Notes: generated from the letters alone by a model not told the origin. A stretch of 64,000 nt of DNA from Streptomyces sp. ACA25 (GCF_028200735.1 NZ_JAQKPV010000013.1:91852-155851); one strand, 5' to 3'; positions 42,070 through 51,439 are shown, numbered from the stretch's first letter. Translations and numbers: made by a program.

Positions 42070-43277
42070 GAGCCCGTCGCACGCTGCGCGGAGCACTGGT
42101 CCTCGCGGTGACCGCCCTGCTGGCCGGACCCGGAGCGCTCGCCCGGGCGGACGAGGGGCGGTGCACCTTCCCCGCCGATCCGATCGAGGAGCGGCCGTGG
42201 TCGCTGCAACGTGTCCTGCTGGACCGCCTGTGGCAGGACACCCGTGGCGAGGGCGTTCTGGTCGCCGTCATCGACTCCGGGGTGGACACCGTCAACCCGC
42301 AGCTGACCGACGCCGTGGATCCCGGCCTCGGCGCCGACTTCACCCCGGAGAACCCCGTGGAGGACGACACGCCCCCCACCACCAGCCGGGGCGACGGCAC
42401 CGAGGACACGGTGGGCCACGGCACCAAGGTCGCCGGCATCATCGCCGCCCGCCCCCACGAGGACACCGGCTTCGTGGGCATCGCACCCGCGGCCACCGTC
42501 GTCCCGGTGCGGCAGAACGACGCCTACGGCAGCGGCACCGTCGCCTCACTCGCCCTGGCCGTCGACCACGCGGTGCAGTCCGGCGCACACATCATCAACA
42601 TCTCCCAGGACAGCGACGAGCCGCTGACCGATGACTCCGCGCTCAAGCGTGCGGTGGACGAGGCACTGGCGGCGGACGTGCTGGTCATCGCCTCGACCGG
42701 CAACGACGGCGCCGACGGCCGTTCCCGGGAGACCTACCCGGCCGCCTACGAGGGCGTACTCGCCGTGGCGGCCTCCGACCGCAACAACGAACGTGCGCCG
42801 TTCTCCCAGGCCGGAGACTTCGTCGGGATCGCCGCCCCCGGTGTCGACATGGTCTCCACCGTGCCCGGCGGAGGCCAGTGCGTCGACCACGGGACCAGCT
42901 TCGCCGCACCGTACGTCACCGGGGTGGCCGCGCTGCTCCGGGCGAAGCACCCGGACCGGTCGGCCGGCGCGATCGCCGCTCAGCTCCAGCAGACCGCGGA
43001 GCGTCCCGGCAGCGGCCCCGACCGCTATGTGGGGTGGGGTGTGGTCGACCCGGTGCGGGCCCTCACCGAGGACACCGGCCCGATCGACGCCCCGGCGCCC
43101 GACAGCGCGGCAGCCCCGGCGCCGGCGCCGGACGTCCCGCCGCTGGCCACCGGGGAAAGCTATGACGAGCGGGCCGAGCGGCTGGGCACCTACGTGGTTC
43201 TCGCCGGACTCACCCTGGCCGCCGTCCTGACCGGCGGCGCCCTGGTCCTCCGCGACTGGCGCCGCCGGACCCGGTAG
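42066..43277 (+). CDS. mycP: Type VII secretion-associated subtilisin protease, mycosin
   Basis: Membrane-anchored S8 serine protease needed for ESX stability and substrate processing. 403 residues. Signal peptide (RGALVLAVTALLAGPGALA), catalytic domain with Asp70 in AVIDSGVD, His118 in GHGTKVAGI and Ser278 in GTSFAAPYVTG, then a Pro/Ala linker and a C-terminal membrane helix (GTYVVLAGLTLAAVLTGGAL) ending RRRTR. All three catalytic residues are intact. Co-translated with eccB. Confidence 0.95.
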   Translation: MRARRTLRGALVLAVTALLAGPGALARADEGRCTFPADPIEERPWSLQRVLLDRLWQDTRGEGVLVAVIDSGVDTVNPQLTDAVDPGLGADFTPENPVEDDTPPTTSRGDGTEDTVGHGTKVAGIIAARPHEDTGFVGIAPAATVVPVRQNDAYGSGTVASLALAVDHAVQSGAHIINISQDSDEPLTDDSALKRAVDEALAADVLVIASTGNDGADGRSRETYPAAYEGVLAVAASDRNNERAPFSQAGDFVGIAAPGVDMVSTVPGGGQCVDHGTSFAAPYVTGVAALLRAKHPDRSAGAIAAQLQQTAERPGSGPDRYVGWGVVDPVRALTEDTGPIDAPAPDSAAAPAPAPDVPPLATGESYDERAERLGTYVVLAGLTLAAVLTGGALVLRDWRRRTR

Positions 43278-43344
43278 CGCCGACGCCGGGGCCGACGCCG
43301 GAAAACGGGATGCGCCGGGGCTTCCGCCGTGCCCGCGTCACGAC

Positions 43345-44042
43345 ATGGACGCATGGTGGTTGACCGACGAACTCGCCCATGCCGGAGCCGAGCACCTCGA
43401 CCCCGGCGTCGTTGCGGGCTTCGACCGCAAACAGGGCTTCCCCGACCCCGGCCAGGACCTCGCCGTGCTCGGAGCACGGGGCCTGGACGACGCCTCCGTG
43501 GTCGTCGACCTGGGAGCCGGAACCGGGTGCTTCGCCCTGGCCGCCGCCGAGCGGTTCGGCCGCGTGGTGGCGGCCGACATCTCCTTGGTGATGCTCGACG
43601 TGGTCCGCGACCGGGCGGCGGCATCCGGTCTGACGAACCTCACCTGTGTCCGGGCCGGCTTCCTCAGCTACGCGCACACCGGCCCTCCCGCCGACGCTGT
43701 TCACACCCGCCACGCCCTCCACCAGCTCCCCGACTTCTGGAAGTCGCTGGCGCTGGCACGTATCGCCGGCATGCTGCGCCCGGGAGGCGTTCTGCGGGTC
43801 CATGACCTGATCTATGACTTCCAGCCGGACGAGTCGGAGCGGGTGTTCGCCGACTGGCTCGCCGGGCCTCGGACGACCCGGCGAGGGGCTGCACCGCGGC
43901 CGACTACGCTGAGCACATCCGCACGGAACACAGCACCTACCGGTGGCTGTTCGAGCCGCTGCTGGAGGCCGCCGGGTTCGACATCATCGAGGCGGAGTAC
44001 CGCGGCCGGCTCTTCGGCGCCTGCACCTGCGTCAGACGCTGA
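43345..44042 (+). pseudogene. SAM-dependent methyltransferase, disrupted by a 1-base frameshift
   Basis: The first 172 residues are a class I methyltransferase: VVDLGAGTGCFALAAAERFG (SAM site), RVVAADIS, and LARIAGMLRPGGVLRVHDLI. After FADWLAG, at about 43864-43867, the frame is lost. The expected end (ASDDPARGCTAADYAEHIR, then RWLFEPLLEAAGFDIIEAEY and GRLFGACTCVRR) continues in the next frame to a stop at 44040-44042. One missing base in GCCGGGCCTCGG explains it. Either the gene is broken or the assembly has an error. Without the shift the open frame runs on to 45024 through unrelated sequence. Confidence 0.82.
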
Positions 44043-44058
44043 GGGCCGGCCGCACGGC

Positions 44059-44322
44059 TCACTCGATGTCGAACTCCCCGTCGCGGGCGCCGAGCACGAA
44101 CGCCTCCCACTCCGCGGCGGTGTACCGCAGCACGGTGTCCGGGTCCGAGGAGTTGCGCATCGCCACGCCCCCGCCGGGCAGATGGGCGATCTCGACGCGC
44201 TCCTCCTCCGGACTGCCCGGCGCGCTGAGCCACTCCACCCCGGAGATGTCCAGGCTGTAGAGCTCGTCCTTCTCCCGCTCCTTGCGGGCAGCTGTCTCGG
44301 CCGGGGTCTCGGTCTCGCTCAT
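44059..44322 (-). CDS. DUF397 protein
   Basis: 87 residues; the DUF397 core is VEIAHLPGGGVAMRNSSDPD followed by VLRYTAAEWEAFVLGARDGE. In Streptomyces such proteins usually sit beside a helix-turn-helix (XRE) regulator, with which they form partner pairs, but none is next to it here. Residues 1-35 are a charged extension (ETETPAETAARKEREKDEL). It lies between the broken methyltransferase and the WXG operon, opposite to both. Confidence 0.85.
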   Translation of the reverse strand: MSETETPAETAARKEREKDELYSLDISGVEWLSAPGSPEEERVEIAHLPGGGVAMRNSSDPDTVLRYTAAEWEAFVLGARDGEFDIE

Positions 44323-44475
44323 CGGTGGCAGTTCCCTTCAGTCACTGTGCTGCCCGGCAGCCTGTCGGCCACGCACTGTGCGGCATCGTGTACGGACGGG
44401 CGCAGTCTACGGTCCGGGGGCAGCCCCGGGTGCGGCCGGCGGACGCCCCCGCAACCAGGGCCAAGGAGAATGGAC

Positions 44476-44506
44476 TTGACGTGGAGCGGTGACGGAGGGT
44501 TACTCT
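44476..44506 (+). promoter_or_regulatory. Candidate promoter of the WXG operon
   Basis: TTGACG (44476-44481) and TTACTC (44500-44505), spaced 18 bases, fit a housekeeping (HrdB-type) promoter. Transcription would begin near 44513, about 95 bases before the first gene at 44609. Confidence 0.5.
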
Positions 44507-44608
44507 CTGTTCGGGGGCGTGCTCGTAGTGGCACGGTCCGGCGGGGGAGCGCAGGAGCGCTTCGCACGCGCGGGCCGGCAGGCCCAGGGCTGTGCGACGG
44601 GGGGAAGC

Positions 44609-45007
44609 ATGACATCGATGGATCTGGCGCTGGGAGCCGGTGCGCTCAGCTCGGTGAGGTCCCAGCTGAACGCACTTCTCGAGGACTTGCGTGCGTCTCC
44701 GGCATCGCCGGCGCAGGTCCGGGACTGCGGCGTCGAGACCGCCCGGTACGGGGGCTATTCCCCGGCGGTGAGCCGGATCTCCGGGGAGTACCGGGAAGCG
44801 GTGGCCCGTATCGAGGTTCTCGCCGAGCTGGTCGAGGATCTGATCGAGGCCCTGGGCATCCAGTCGCTGATCGCCGAGCGGGGCCACCAGGGACTCGACG
44901 AGGACACCCGGGCGCGGCTGGCGGAGATCCGCGAGCGGGTCGAGGCTTTCCACGCACCGCCCGCCGAGAGCCGGCCCTGGAACCCCGGCGAGCTGTGGGC
45001 CGTGTGA
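44609..45007 (+). CDS. Small helical ESX-locus protein, function unknown
   Basis: 132 residues. Residues 10-110 are predicted helical (LSSVRSQLNALLEDLRASPA, EYREAVARIEVLAELVEDLI). There is no WXG motif. ATG at 44609 lies after a GGGGGGAA run; the longer frame upstream is in the leader. It is the first gene of the WXG operon, followed 9 bases later by the long WXG protein. Size and position suggest a chaperone or a divergent WXG partner, but neither is shown. Confidence 0.68.
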   Translation: MTSMDLALGAGALSSVRSQLNALLEDLRASPASPAQVRDCGVETARYGGYSPAVSRISGEYREAVARIEVLAELVEDLIEALGIQSLIAERGHQGLDEDTRARLAEIRERVEAFHAPPAESRPWNPGELWAV

Positions 45008-45016
45008 GGGGGCACC

Positions 45017-46546
45017 ATGAGTGAAGCCGGTGATCTCTCCCACTCGCAGTTGGCCGCGATGGTCGAAGCCGGGCAGCCGGAAGTGCTGGCCGCGCGGGGC
45101 GCCGCGCTGGAGCGGGCCGCCGAGGCGTTCGGCAGCGTCCGGCCGGTCCTCGACCGGGCTCTCCAGCACGCGGAGTGGCAGGGCGAGGGAGCGGAGGCCT
45201 TCCGTGCGTACGGGCAGCGGCTGGGCGGTGACGTCGACAGGCTGGCCCTGTACGCCCGCACCGTGGGCCGGGCCCTCCAGGACGCCGGGGAGGCGCTGCG
45301 GTCCGCCCAGACCTCGATGCCGCCTCCGGCGGCGCCGCTCGCCCCCGGTGTTCCGAATGTCACGGAGGACGCACGCCTGCGCCAGGAGGCGCTCGCCGTC
45401 GTGGAGCGGCTGAACGCCCACTACTGGCACTCCGCCCACCTCATGGCCGGCGCGGACGAGCCGGACTTCTCCTCGTTCCCGGGCACGGTCGCCGGCCCGG
45501 GCGCCCCACCGCCGGGAGGGCCGGGAAGCCCGGCTTCCGCACCCGGCGGAGCCGCCGTGCCGCACGGTCAGGCGGTGGCGGCTCCGCACCCCGGACCGGC
45601 GCAGGCCGCGGGCGGTGCGCCCGCCTTCGCCGGCCCGGTGACGGCCGCCGGATCCCCGGTGCCGGGGGAAGCCGCGGCGGGGCCGCAGCAGCCGCTGGGC
45701 CCGCCCTCCGCGGCGGCCGGCGGCGGGCCTGCCCCGGATCATCTGGTGCGGACGTCTCTCGACGCGTTGCCCGGCGGTACGGCGCCTCCGGGCCCGGCCG
45801 GGCCCGCCGCCCACGCGACGGTGTCCTCGGCCGTCCCCGGGGGTGCCGCGGCGCCGTCCGCCGTACCGGGCGCCGCCGCTCCGCCGCTCAGCGCCCGTCC
45901 TCCGCAGTCGGGGGTGCCGGGGGGTGCCCCGGCCGGTCTGACCGGTGGCCGGGACGCAGGGGGCCGGCCACCGGGCCCCCCGGGCGCAGCGCCGCGGGGC
46001 GCCGTCCCCGGGGCAGGGGCCGCGGGCGGCGGAAGGCCGCCCGTGCAGAGCCCGGCGGCAGGGCGGCCCGCGGGGGGAGCGGGGCGGCCTCCGGCCGCGG
46101 CGGGTCCGTCGGCCCCGGTGGGGCGCCCGCCCGTCGCCGGCGGCCCCGCCGCGGCGTCCTCCCCCGGCGGCCGGGTGGGCCCGGCTCCGCAGCGGGGTCT
46201 CGTCGGCGGTACTCCGGTGGCACCACGGCAGGTCCCGGGGGGCACCCGGCTCCCGCAGCAGGGAGTGATCGGCGCCCCCGGCTCCTCCGCGCCGCGCCCC
46301 TCGGACCGCGGCGGCCCCGGCGCGGACGGGCGGAGCGGCACCGGAAAGGCGTACGGCGGGCAGCCGATCGGCCTGCCCGGCGGCCCGCCGCGGAGCCCGC
46401 ACCGCGCTGCCGGGAGCCCTTCACCGGGCCCCGCACACATCATCGGGGGGCGTGCGGAGGAGCAGCGGAAGAGCAGGCCGGGGCGGCTGCCCCGGATACC
46501 GGTGATCGGAGCACGCCCACGCGACCCGGCCGGGCCCGAGGACTGA
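45017..46546 (+). CDS. Long PPE-like WXG protein, probable ESX substrate
   Basis: 509 residues. Residues 1-130 form a helical hairpin with Trp54 in HAEWQGEGAEAFRAYGQRLG (20 residues), the WXG-type turn. A second helical piece follows (RQEALAVVERLNAHYWHSAH). The remaining 370 residues are Ala/Gly/Pro-rich and low in other residues, as in mycobacterial PPE proteins, and end in a basic patch (RKSRPGRLPRIPVIGARPRD). No membrane helix or signal peptide. Secretion by the ESX machine is inferred from fold and position. Confidence 0.78.
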   Translation: MSEAGDLSHSQLAAMVEAGQPEVLAARGAALERAAEAFGSVRPVLDRALQHAEWQGEGAEAFRAYGQRLGGDVDRLALYARTVGRALQDAGEALRSAQTSMPPPAAPLAPGVPNVTEDARLRQEALAVVERLNAHYWHSAHLMAGADEPDFSSFPGTVAGPGAPPPGGPGSPASAPGGAAVPHGQAVAAPHPGPAQAAGGAPAFAGPVTAAGSPVPGEAAAGPQQPLGPPSAAAGGGPAPDHLVRTSLDALPGGTAPPGPAGPAAHATVSSAVPGGAAAPSAVPGAAAPPLSARPPQSGVPGGAPAGLTGGRDAGGRPPGPPGAAPRGAVPGAGAAGGGRPPVQSPAAGRPAGGAGRPPAAAGPSAPVGRPPVAGGPAAASSPGGRVGPAPQRGLVGGTPVAPRQVPGGTRLPQQGVIGAPGSSAPRPSDRGGPGADGRSGTGKAYGGQPIGLPGGPPRSPHRAAGSPSPGPAHIIGGRAEEQRKSRPGRLPRIPVIGARPRDPAGPED

Positions 46547-46613
46547 ACCGCGGTGCTGCGGGTGGCGGCACCGGAAGACGCTTGACCAGGCAGGACGGAC
46601 CGAAGGAGAGACA

Positions 46614-46964
46614 GTGTCAGAGTACGGTTTCGGGGACGGGATCCAGTTCTCCGAGGGCGCGGCGGCCAGGCTGCGGACCAAGCTCGACGAGGTGGAAGCC
46701 GTGCTGGACAGGGCGCGGATCACCCTGGAGGAGGAGCGCGAGACCCGGGGGGTGTGGCAGGGCACGTCGGCGGTGACCTTCGCGTCGGTGCAGGGGCAGG
46801 AGAACGAGAGCCTGCGCCGGCTGGAGCGGGTCGTCGGTGCCCTGCGGGAGGCCGTGGGAAGCTCCTCGCGGGACACCGTGGCCGCCGACGCGGAGACGGA
46901 ACAGCAGATGAAACACCAGTCGTCCGGTGAACTGCGCAGCACCCTGGGCCGCTTCGCGATGTGA
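46614..46964 (+). CDS. esxB: WXG100 protein, EsxB-like
   Basis: Secreted helical-hairpin protein of the ESAT-6/CFP-10 family. 116 residues, with Trp48-Gln-Gly50 (GVWQGTSAVTF) at the turn. GTG after GAAGGAG. The C-terminus carries extra charged residues and lacks an obvious YxxxD/E signal. It should pair with the next protein as a heterodimer; which of the two is EsxA or EsxB is a guess. Confidence 0.88.
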   Translation: MSEYGFGDGIQFSEGAAARLRTKLDEVEAVLDRARITLEEERETRGVWQGTSAVTFASVQGQENESLRRLERVVGALREAVGSSSRDTVAADAETEQQMKHQSSGELRSTLGRFAM

Positions 46965-47025
46965 GGACCCGTGAGCAGCCCCGGGACCGGCACGTGGACA
47001 GCGCCCTCGACGGAAGGAAACACCC

Positions 47026-47328
47026 ATGACCATGCCCCACGACTTCGGCGTCGGCATGAAGTACACCCTGCTGGCCGCCAAGGCGGAAACGATCCAGGCA
47101 CAGGCCAACGCGGTCGACGAGATCGGGGATTTCCTCGACCAGCACGTCAAGGCTTCGGCCCAGGAGTGGGAGGGTGCTGCCGCGCAGGCCTTCCGGGCGG
47201 TCGAGCATCAGTGGAGGACCGACATCGCGCAGGTGGCCGGCGCGCTGCGGGGCATCTCGGGGACGATGCACCGCGGTATGGCCGCACAGCAGGCCCAGGA
47301 CCGGCGCAACGGCCACATGCTGCTGTGA
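47026..47328 (+). CDS. esxA: WXG100 protein, EsxA-like
   Basis: 100 residues, the standard WXG100 length. Trp48-Glu-Gly50 lies in SAQEWEGAAAQAFRAVEHQW (20 residues). Flanking regions are helical. ATG at 47026 after GGAAGG. It is 61 bases after the other WXG100 gene and probably forms a dimer with it. A strong terminator follows. Confidence 0.9.
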   Translation: MTMPHDFGVGMKYTLLAAKAETIQAQANAVDEIGDFLDQHVKASAQEWEGAAAQAFRAVEHQWRTDIAQVAGALRGISGTMHRGMAAQQAQDRRNGHMLL

Positions 47329-47395
47329 GGCCGCCGGGGTTGCCCGGGGAGGAGCGGGTCCCCGGACGCCCGGCGCGCGATCCGGCATGAGCGGA

Positions 47396-47459
47396 GAGCC
47401 GCGGGCCGGGCGCCGGTACCGGCGGCTCCACGCACCCGGGCGGCCCGTCCCCGCCCGGG
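47396..47459. terminator. Double hairpin between esxA and eccC
   Basis: First fold: GAGCCGC (47396-47402) pairs with GCGGCTC (47422-47428). Second fold: CCCGGGCGG (47435-47443) pairs with CCGCCCGGG (47451-47459) around a 7-base loop. Both are perfect. They lie between convergent esxA and eccC and can stop transcription in both directions. Confidence 0.7.
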
Positions 47460-47482
47460 CGCCCTGCGCGGACCCGGTCCGC

Positions 47483-50400
47483 TCAGACCTCGGGTACCCA
47501 GCCCAGTTGCACGAGCGGGGTGCCGCGCATGCGGCTGACCAGCGTGGCCCGGCCGGGAGGGAGCGGACGGGCCCGGGTGGAGCCCAGCACGTTGCCGTCC
47601 TGCGGGTTGCCGGACAGCACGAGCCCGAGAGGGCTGAGCTCCTTGAAGCGCTGCAGGAAGGAGTCGCCGAAGGTCCGGCCCCCCGCGGCGGCGCTGCACG
47701 CGATGACGAAGTGCACACCCGACTCCCGTGCGTAGGGAAGCCACTTGGTCAGCGAGCCCATCGAGATGCCGCTCGCGACCAGCTCGTAGTCGTCGATCAG
47801 GACGAAGATCCGTGGCCCGCGCCACCAGCTGAGGTCACGGAGCTGCTGAGGAGTGATGTCAGCCGGGGGCACCCGCTTCTCGAAGATGTGCTCCACCGCC
47901 TCAAGGTGCGGCTCCAGCGCGGACGGGGTGGGCGCGTACGCCTCCAGGTGACTCTCCGGCAGCCCGCCGAGCAGCGAGCGCCGGAAGTCCGCCACCAGGA
48001 ACCTCGCCTGTTCCGGGGGGTAGCGTTCAGCGACCTGCCGCGCGACGAGCCGCAACGCCGCCGACTTCCCGGATTCGCCCTCTCCCACGACGAACAGCAG
48101 CGGGTCCCGCTCCAGGTCCAGGAAGACCGGTGCCAGGTCGGTCTCACCGATCCCCACCGCGATACCGCGCTCCGGCGCGGCGGAGCCACCCGGCAGCCGA
48201 GTGAGGGGGACTTCCTCCGGCAGCATGCGCACCGCGGGAGCTGTCGTGTCCCCGGTCGCTTCGCGGACCGTCCGTTCCATCGCCGCCGCGGCCTCGGCGA
48301 GATCGCCGGCCGAGGTGCGCCCGTCGATGCGGGGGAGCGCCGCCATCCAGTGCAGTTTCTCGGGGGACAGCCCACGCCCGGGAATGTCCGCGGGAACGGC
48401 CGCGGCGCTCTTCCGGTCGACCTCGGAGTCCAGCGGGTCGCCCAGCCGCAGTTCGAGGCGGTTGGTGAGCAGATCCCGCATCGAACCCCGCAGGTCCATG
48501 TAGCGGGAGCAGGTCACGACCACATGGATGCCGTACCCCAGACCGCGGGAGGTCAGGTCGGTGACGACCGGCTCCAGGGTCATGTCGTACTCCTGGCGGA
48601 ATGCCGCCCAGCCGTCGATCAGCAGGAAGACATCGCCCCACGGTTCCTCCCGGAGGCCGCCGGTCCGGCGCCTCGCCCGGAAGGTGGCCATGGAGTCGAT
48701 GCTCTGCTCACGGAACAACTGCTCGCGCCGGGCCAGCACGCCGGCCACCTCTGCGACGGTCCGGCGCACCCGGTCGGGGTCCAGCCGGGAGGCGATGCCT
48801 CCGACATGCGGCAGCCCTGAGACGGCCCCCAGCCCGCCGCCTCCGAAGTCCAGCCCGTAGAACTGGACGTCGCCCACCGGATGGGTCAGAGCGAACGAGC
48901 TGACCAGGGTGCGCAGCAGGGTCGACTTGCCGGCCTGCGGCCCGCCGACGACGAGCATGTGGCCCGCGGCGCCGGAGAAGTCCGGCACCAGTGGTTCGCG
49001 GCGCTGCTCGAAGGGCTTGTCCACCAGCCCGAGAGGAACGGAGAGCGGGGGGTACGCCGTCCCGGTGCGCAGCCCGTCGGGCCCGCCGGTGATCCCGCCC
49101 AGCAACTGATCCAGCGTCGGCGGGGAGTCCAGCGGCGGCAGCCAGACCTGGTGCGCCGGAGGACCCTGCCGCTCCAGCCGCCGGACAATGACGTCCAGCA
49201 CGGTCTCGGCCTGGGCGTCGTGCGGCTGCCCTGGTGCGTCCGACGGGGCGGCCACGTCCGTCCGCTCAGCCGGCCGCGGGGGCAGATCCACCGGTGCCGC
49301 GGTGAACGGGACGGGGCGCCGGTGGGCCGGCCGCATGCTGCTGCGCTCCGGCTCACCGGCCGCACGCCCCAGGTAGGGGCCCGACACGTACGCCGCCTTG
49401 AACCGGGTCATCTCCTCAGTGCCGGAGGACAGCAGCCCGGAGCCCGGGACCTGCGGGAGGTGGTAGGCGTCGGGCACACCGATCGCGGTCCGGGACTCGG
49501 CCGCGGAGAAGGTCCGCAGGCCGATCCGGTAGGACAGGTAGGTGTCCAGACCCTTGAGCCGGCCTTCCTCCAGGCGCTGGGACGCCAGCAGCAGATGCAC
49601 GCCCAGGGACCGGCCGATGCGTCCGATCTGGATGAACATGTCGATGAAGTCCGGCTTGGCGGTGAGCAGCTCGCTGAACTCGTCGATGACGATCACCAGC
49701 GAGGCCAGCGGTTCGAGCGGAGCACCGGCCGCCCGGGCCTTCTCGTAGTCCTGGAGGTTGGCGTAGGTGCCGGCCGTCCGCAGGAGCTCCTGGCGGCGCT
49801 GGAGCTCTCCCTTGATGGAGTCGCCCATGCGGTCGACGAGCGTCAGATCGTCCGACAGGTTGGTGATGACCGCGGACACGTGCGGCAGCTTGCTCATGCC
49901 CGTGAAGGTGGCACCGCCCTTGAAGTCGGCCAGCACGAAGTTGAGCGTCTCGGAGGTGTGCGTCACCGCGAGCCCGAGCACGAGGGTGCGCAGCAGTTCC
50001 GACTTGCCGGAGCCGGTGGCGCCGACACACAGCCCGTGCGGCCCCATGCCGTCCTGTGCGGCCTCCTTGAGGTCCAGCATGACCGGCCGGCCCTCCTCGT
50101 CGATGCCGATCGGGACGCGGAGCCGCTCTCCGGCGGTGCGTGGCCGCCAGCTGTGCCTCACCTCCACGCTCCCGGGGTCGCCCAGGCCCAGCAGGTCGGA
50201 GAACTCCAGTTCGGCAAGCAGCGGTTCGTCGTGCTCGGTGCCCCCGGCCAGGCGCAGGGGCGCCAGCTGCCGGGCCAGCGCCTCGGCGGCCGGCAGTGGC
50301 AGCAGGTCCGGCTCGTCGGCGGTGAACGTGCCGCCGGGCGACTCCAGCCGCAGTTCCCCCGGGCCCGCCCACACGGTGAGCCCTCCGCGCGCTTCCTCGA

Positions 50401-51439
50401 TCCCCGGAACGACGTCGATGATCGTGACTCCCTGGATGCCCTCGCTCCCGGCGAAGGCCGAGTGCGGCGGGATCACGCCGCCGTCGAGCAGCAGCACGAC
50501 ATGCGGCTGGTCCACGACCGGCCTGCCTTCCGGTGCGAAGCGGCCCCGCCCCTCCAGCAGCGGCGTCAGCGCCCCCTCGACCTCCGTCAGCGTGTTGCCG
50601 ATGAGACGGCGCGCACCGGCGCCGTCGGCGGAACCGGGATGCTGCACGTGCGGCAGCCACTTGGTCCACTCCCAGCGTTCGGCCGCGGGTCCCGGCGCGA
50701 CCACGGCCAGGAGCAGGTCACCGGGGGCGTGGAGGGCCGTGAGGGAGGCGACGACCGCACGTGCGGTGCCGCGCGCACCCTCCTGGGTACCGCTGAGCGT
50801 CAGGTGGTGGAAACCCCGCAGGGACAGCACGGTGGGCAGGCCCCGGACCGTGCCGTGCGTGCCGACGAAACCGCGCAGCGCCCCGCCGGTCAGCGGCTCC
50901 AGCTCGTCGACGGGCACCGACTCGTCGGGAACCAGGGGAGTCGCCAGCTGCTGCGTGCCCAGCCCGATGCGCACCTGACCGAAGTCCGGGTCACCCGGCC
51001 GCCGTTCCCAGACCCGGCTGCCCTCCGCCACCAGGGCCCACAGCTGGTCGGGCGAAGGGTGGAGGTACCACTGGGCGTTGCGCTGCGCCCGTGCGGTCCT
51101 TCCCACCTCGCGCCGGGTCCGGGCCAGGTACTTGAGGTAGTCCCGGCGGAGCCGCGCCATCTTGCCCTGGCTCCCGCGCCGGAAGCGGATGATCATGGCC
51201 GTCACCATCGCGACCATCGAGACCATCATGATCATGCCCATGATGCGCATGAAGGGATGCGCTCCCGGCATGAAGAAGAACACCACCATGGAACCCATGC
51301 CGAGCATCGGCATGATCTGCAGCAGGACGCCCTCGCGCTCCTCCTTGGGCAGCTCAGGAGCCGGTCGCAGCGGGAGCGGCTGGTCCGGAACCGCCTCGGG
51401 CAGGGCCCGCGGCGGACGTTTGATGACGACCTGGCTCAC
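47483..51439 (-). CDS. eccC: Type VII secretion ATPase EccC (FtsK/SpoIIIE family)
   Basis: Motor of the ESX system. 1318 residues, single-chain form. Two membrane helices near residues 50-85 (MVVFFFMPGAHPFMRIMGMI) precede three ATPase domains. Walker A motifs are GATGSGKSELL (from 473), GGPQAGKSTLL (from 832) and GEGESGKSAAL (from 1119). Only domain 1 has the Glu of Walker B (VIVIDEFSELL); the others read LLIDGWAAF and VLIDDYELV, as in other EccC proteins where these domains bind rather than hydrolyse. GTG start. Convergent with the WXG operon. Confidence 0.96.
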   Translation of the reverse strand: MSQVVIKRPPRALPEAVPDQPLPLRPAPELPKEEREGVLLQIMPMLGMGSMVVFFFMPGAHPFMRIMGMIMMVSMVAMVTAMIIRFRRGSQGKMARLRRDYLKYLARTRREVGRTARAQRNAQWYLHPSPDQLWALVAEGSRVWERRPGDPDFGQVRIGLGTQQLATPLVPDESVPVDELEPLTGGALRGFVGTHGTVRGLPTVLSLRGFHHLTLSGTQEGARGTARAVVASLTALHAPGDLLLAVVAPGPAAERWEWTKWLPHVQHPGSADGAGARRLIGNTLTEVEGALTPLLEGRGRFAPEGRPVVDQPHVVLLLDGGVIPPHSAFAGSEGIQGVTIIDVVPGIEEARGGLTVWAGPGELRLESPGGTFTADEPDLLPLPAAEALARQLAPLRLAGGTEHDEPLLAELEFSDLLGLGDPGSVEVRHSWRPRTAGERLRVPIGIDEEGRPVMLDLKEAAQDGMGPHGLCVGATGSGKSELLRTLVLGLAVTHTSETLNFVLADFKGGATFTGMSKLPHVSAVITNLSDDLTLVDRMGDSIKGELQRRQELLRTAGTYANLQDYEKARAAGAPLEPLASLVIVIDEFSELLTAKPDFIDMFIQIGRIGRSLGVHLLLASQRLEEGRLKGLDTYLSYRIGLRTFSAAESRTAIGVPDAYHLPQVPGSGLLSSGTEEMTRFKAAYVSGPYLGRAAGEPERSSMRPAHRRPVPFTAAPVDLPPRPAERTDVAAPSDAPGQPHDAQAETVLDVIVRRLERQGPPAHQVWLPPLDSPPTLDQLLGGITGGPDGLRTGTAYPPLSVPLGLVDKPFEQRREPLVPDFSGAAGHMLVVGGPQAGKSTLLRTLVSSFALTHPVGDVQFYGLDFGGGGLGAVSGLPHVGGIASRLDPDRVRRTVAEVAGVLARREQLFREQSIDSMATFRARRRTGGLREEPWGDVFLLIDGWAAFRQEYDMTLEPVVTDLTSRGLGYGIHVVVTCSRYMDLRGSMRDLLTNRLELRLGDPLDSEVDRKSAAAVPADIPGRGLSPEKLHWMAALPRIDGRTSAGDLAEAAAAMERTVREATGDTTAPAVRMLPEEVPLTRLPGGSAAPERGIAVGIGETDLAPVFLDLERDPLLFVVGEGESGKSAALRLVARQVAERYPPEQARFLVADFRRSLLGGLPESHLEAYAPTPSALEPHLEAVEHIFEKRVPPADITPQQLRDLSWWRGPRIFVLIDDYELVASGISMGSLTKWLPYARESGVHFVIACSAAAGGRTFGDSFLQRFKELSPLGLVLSGNPQDGNVLGSTRARPLPPGRATLVSRMRGTPLVQLGWVPEV

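Noticed and set aside
44554..44563. Third LacI-type site (GGAGCGCTTC) before the WXG operon
   Set aside because: One mismatch breaks the palindrome, the flanks do not match copies 1 and 2, and it lies far from the sugar locus.
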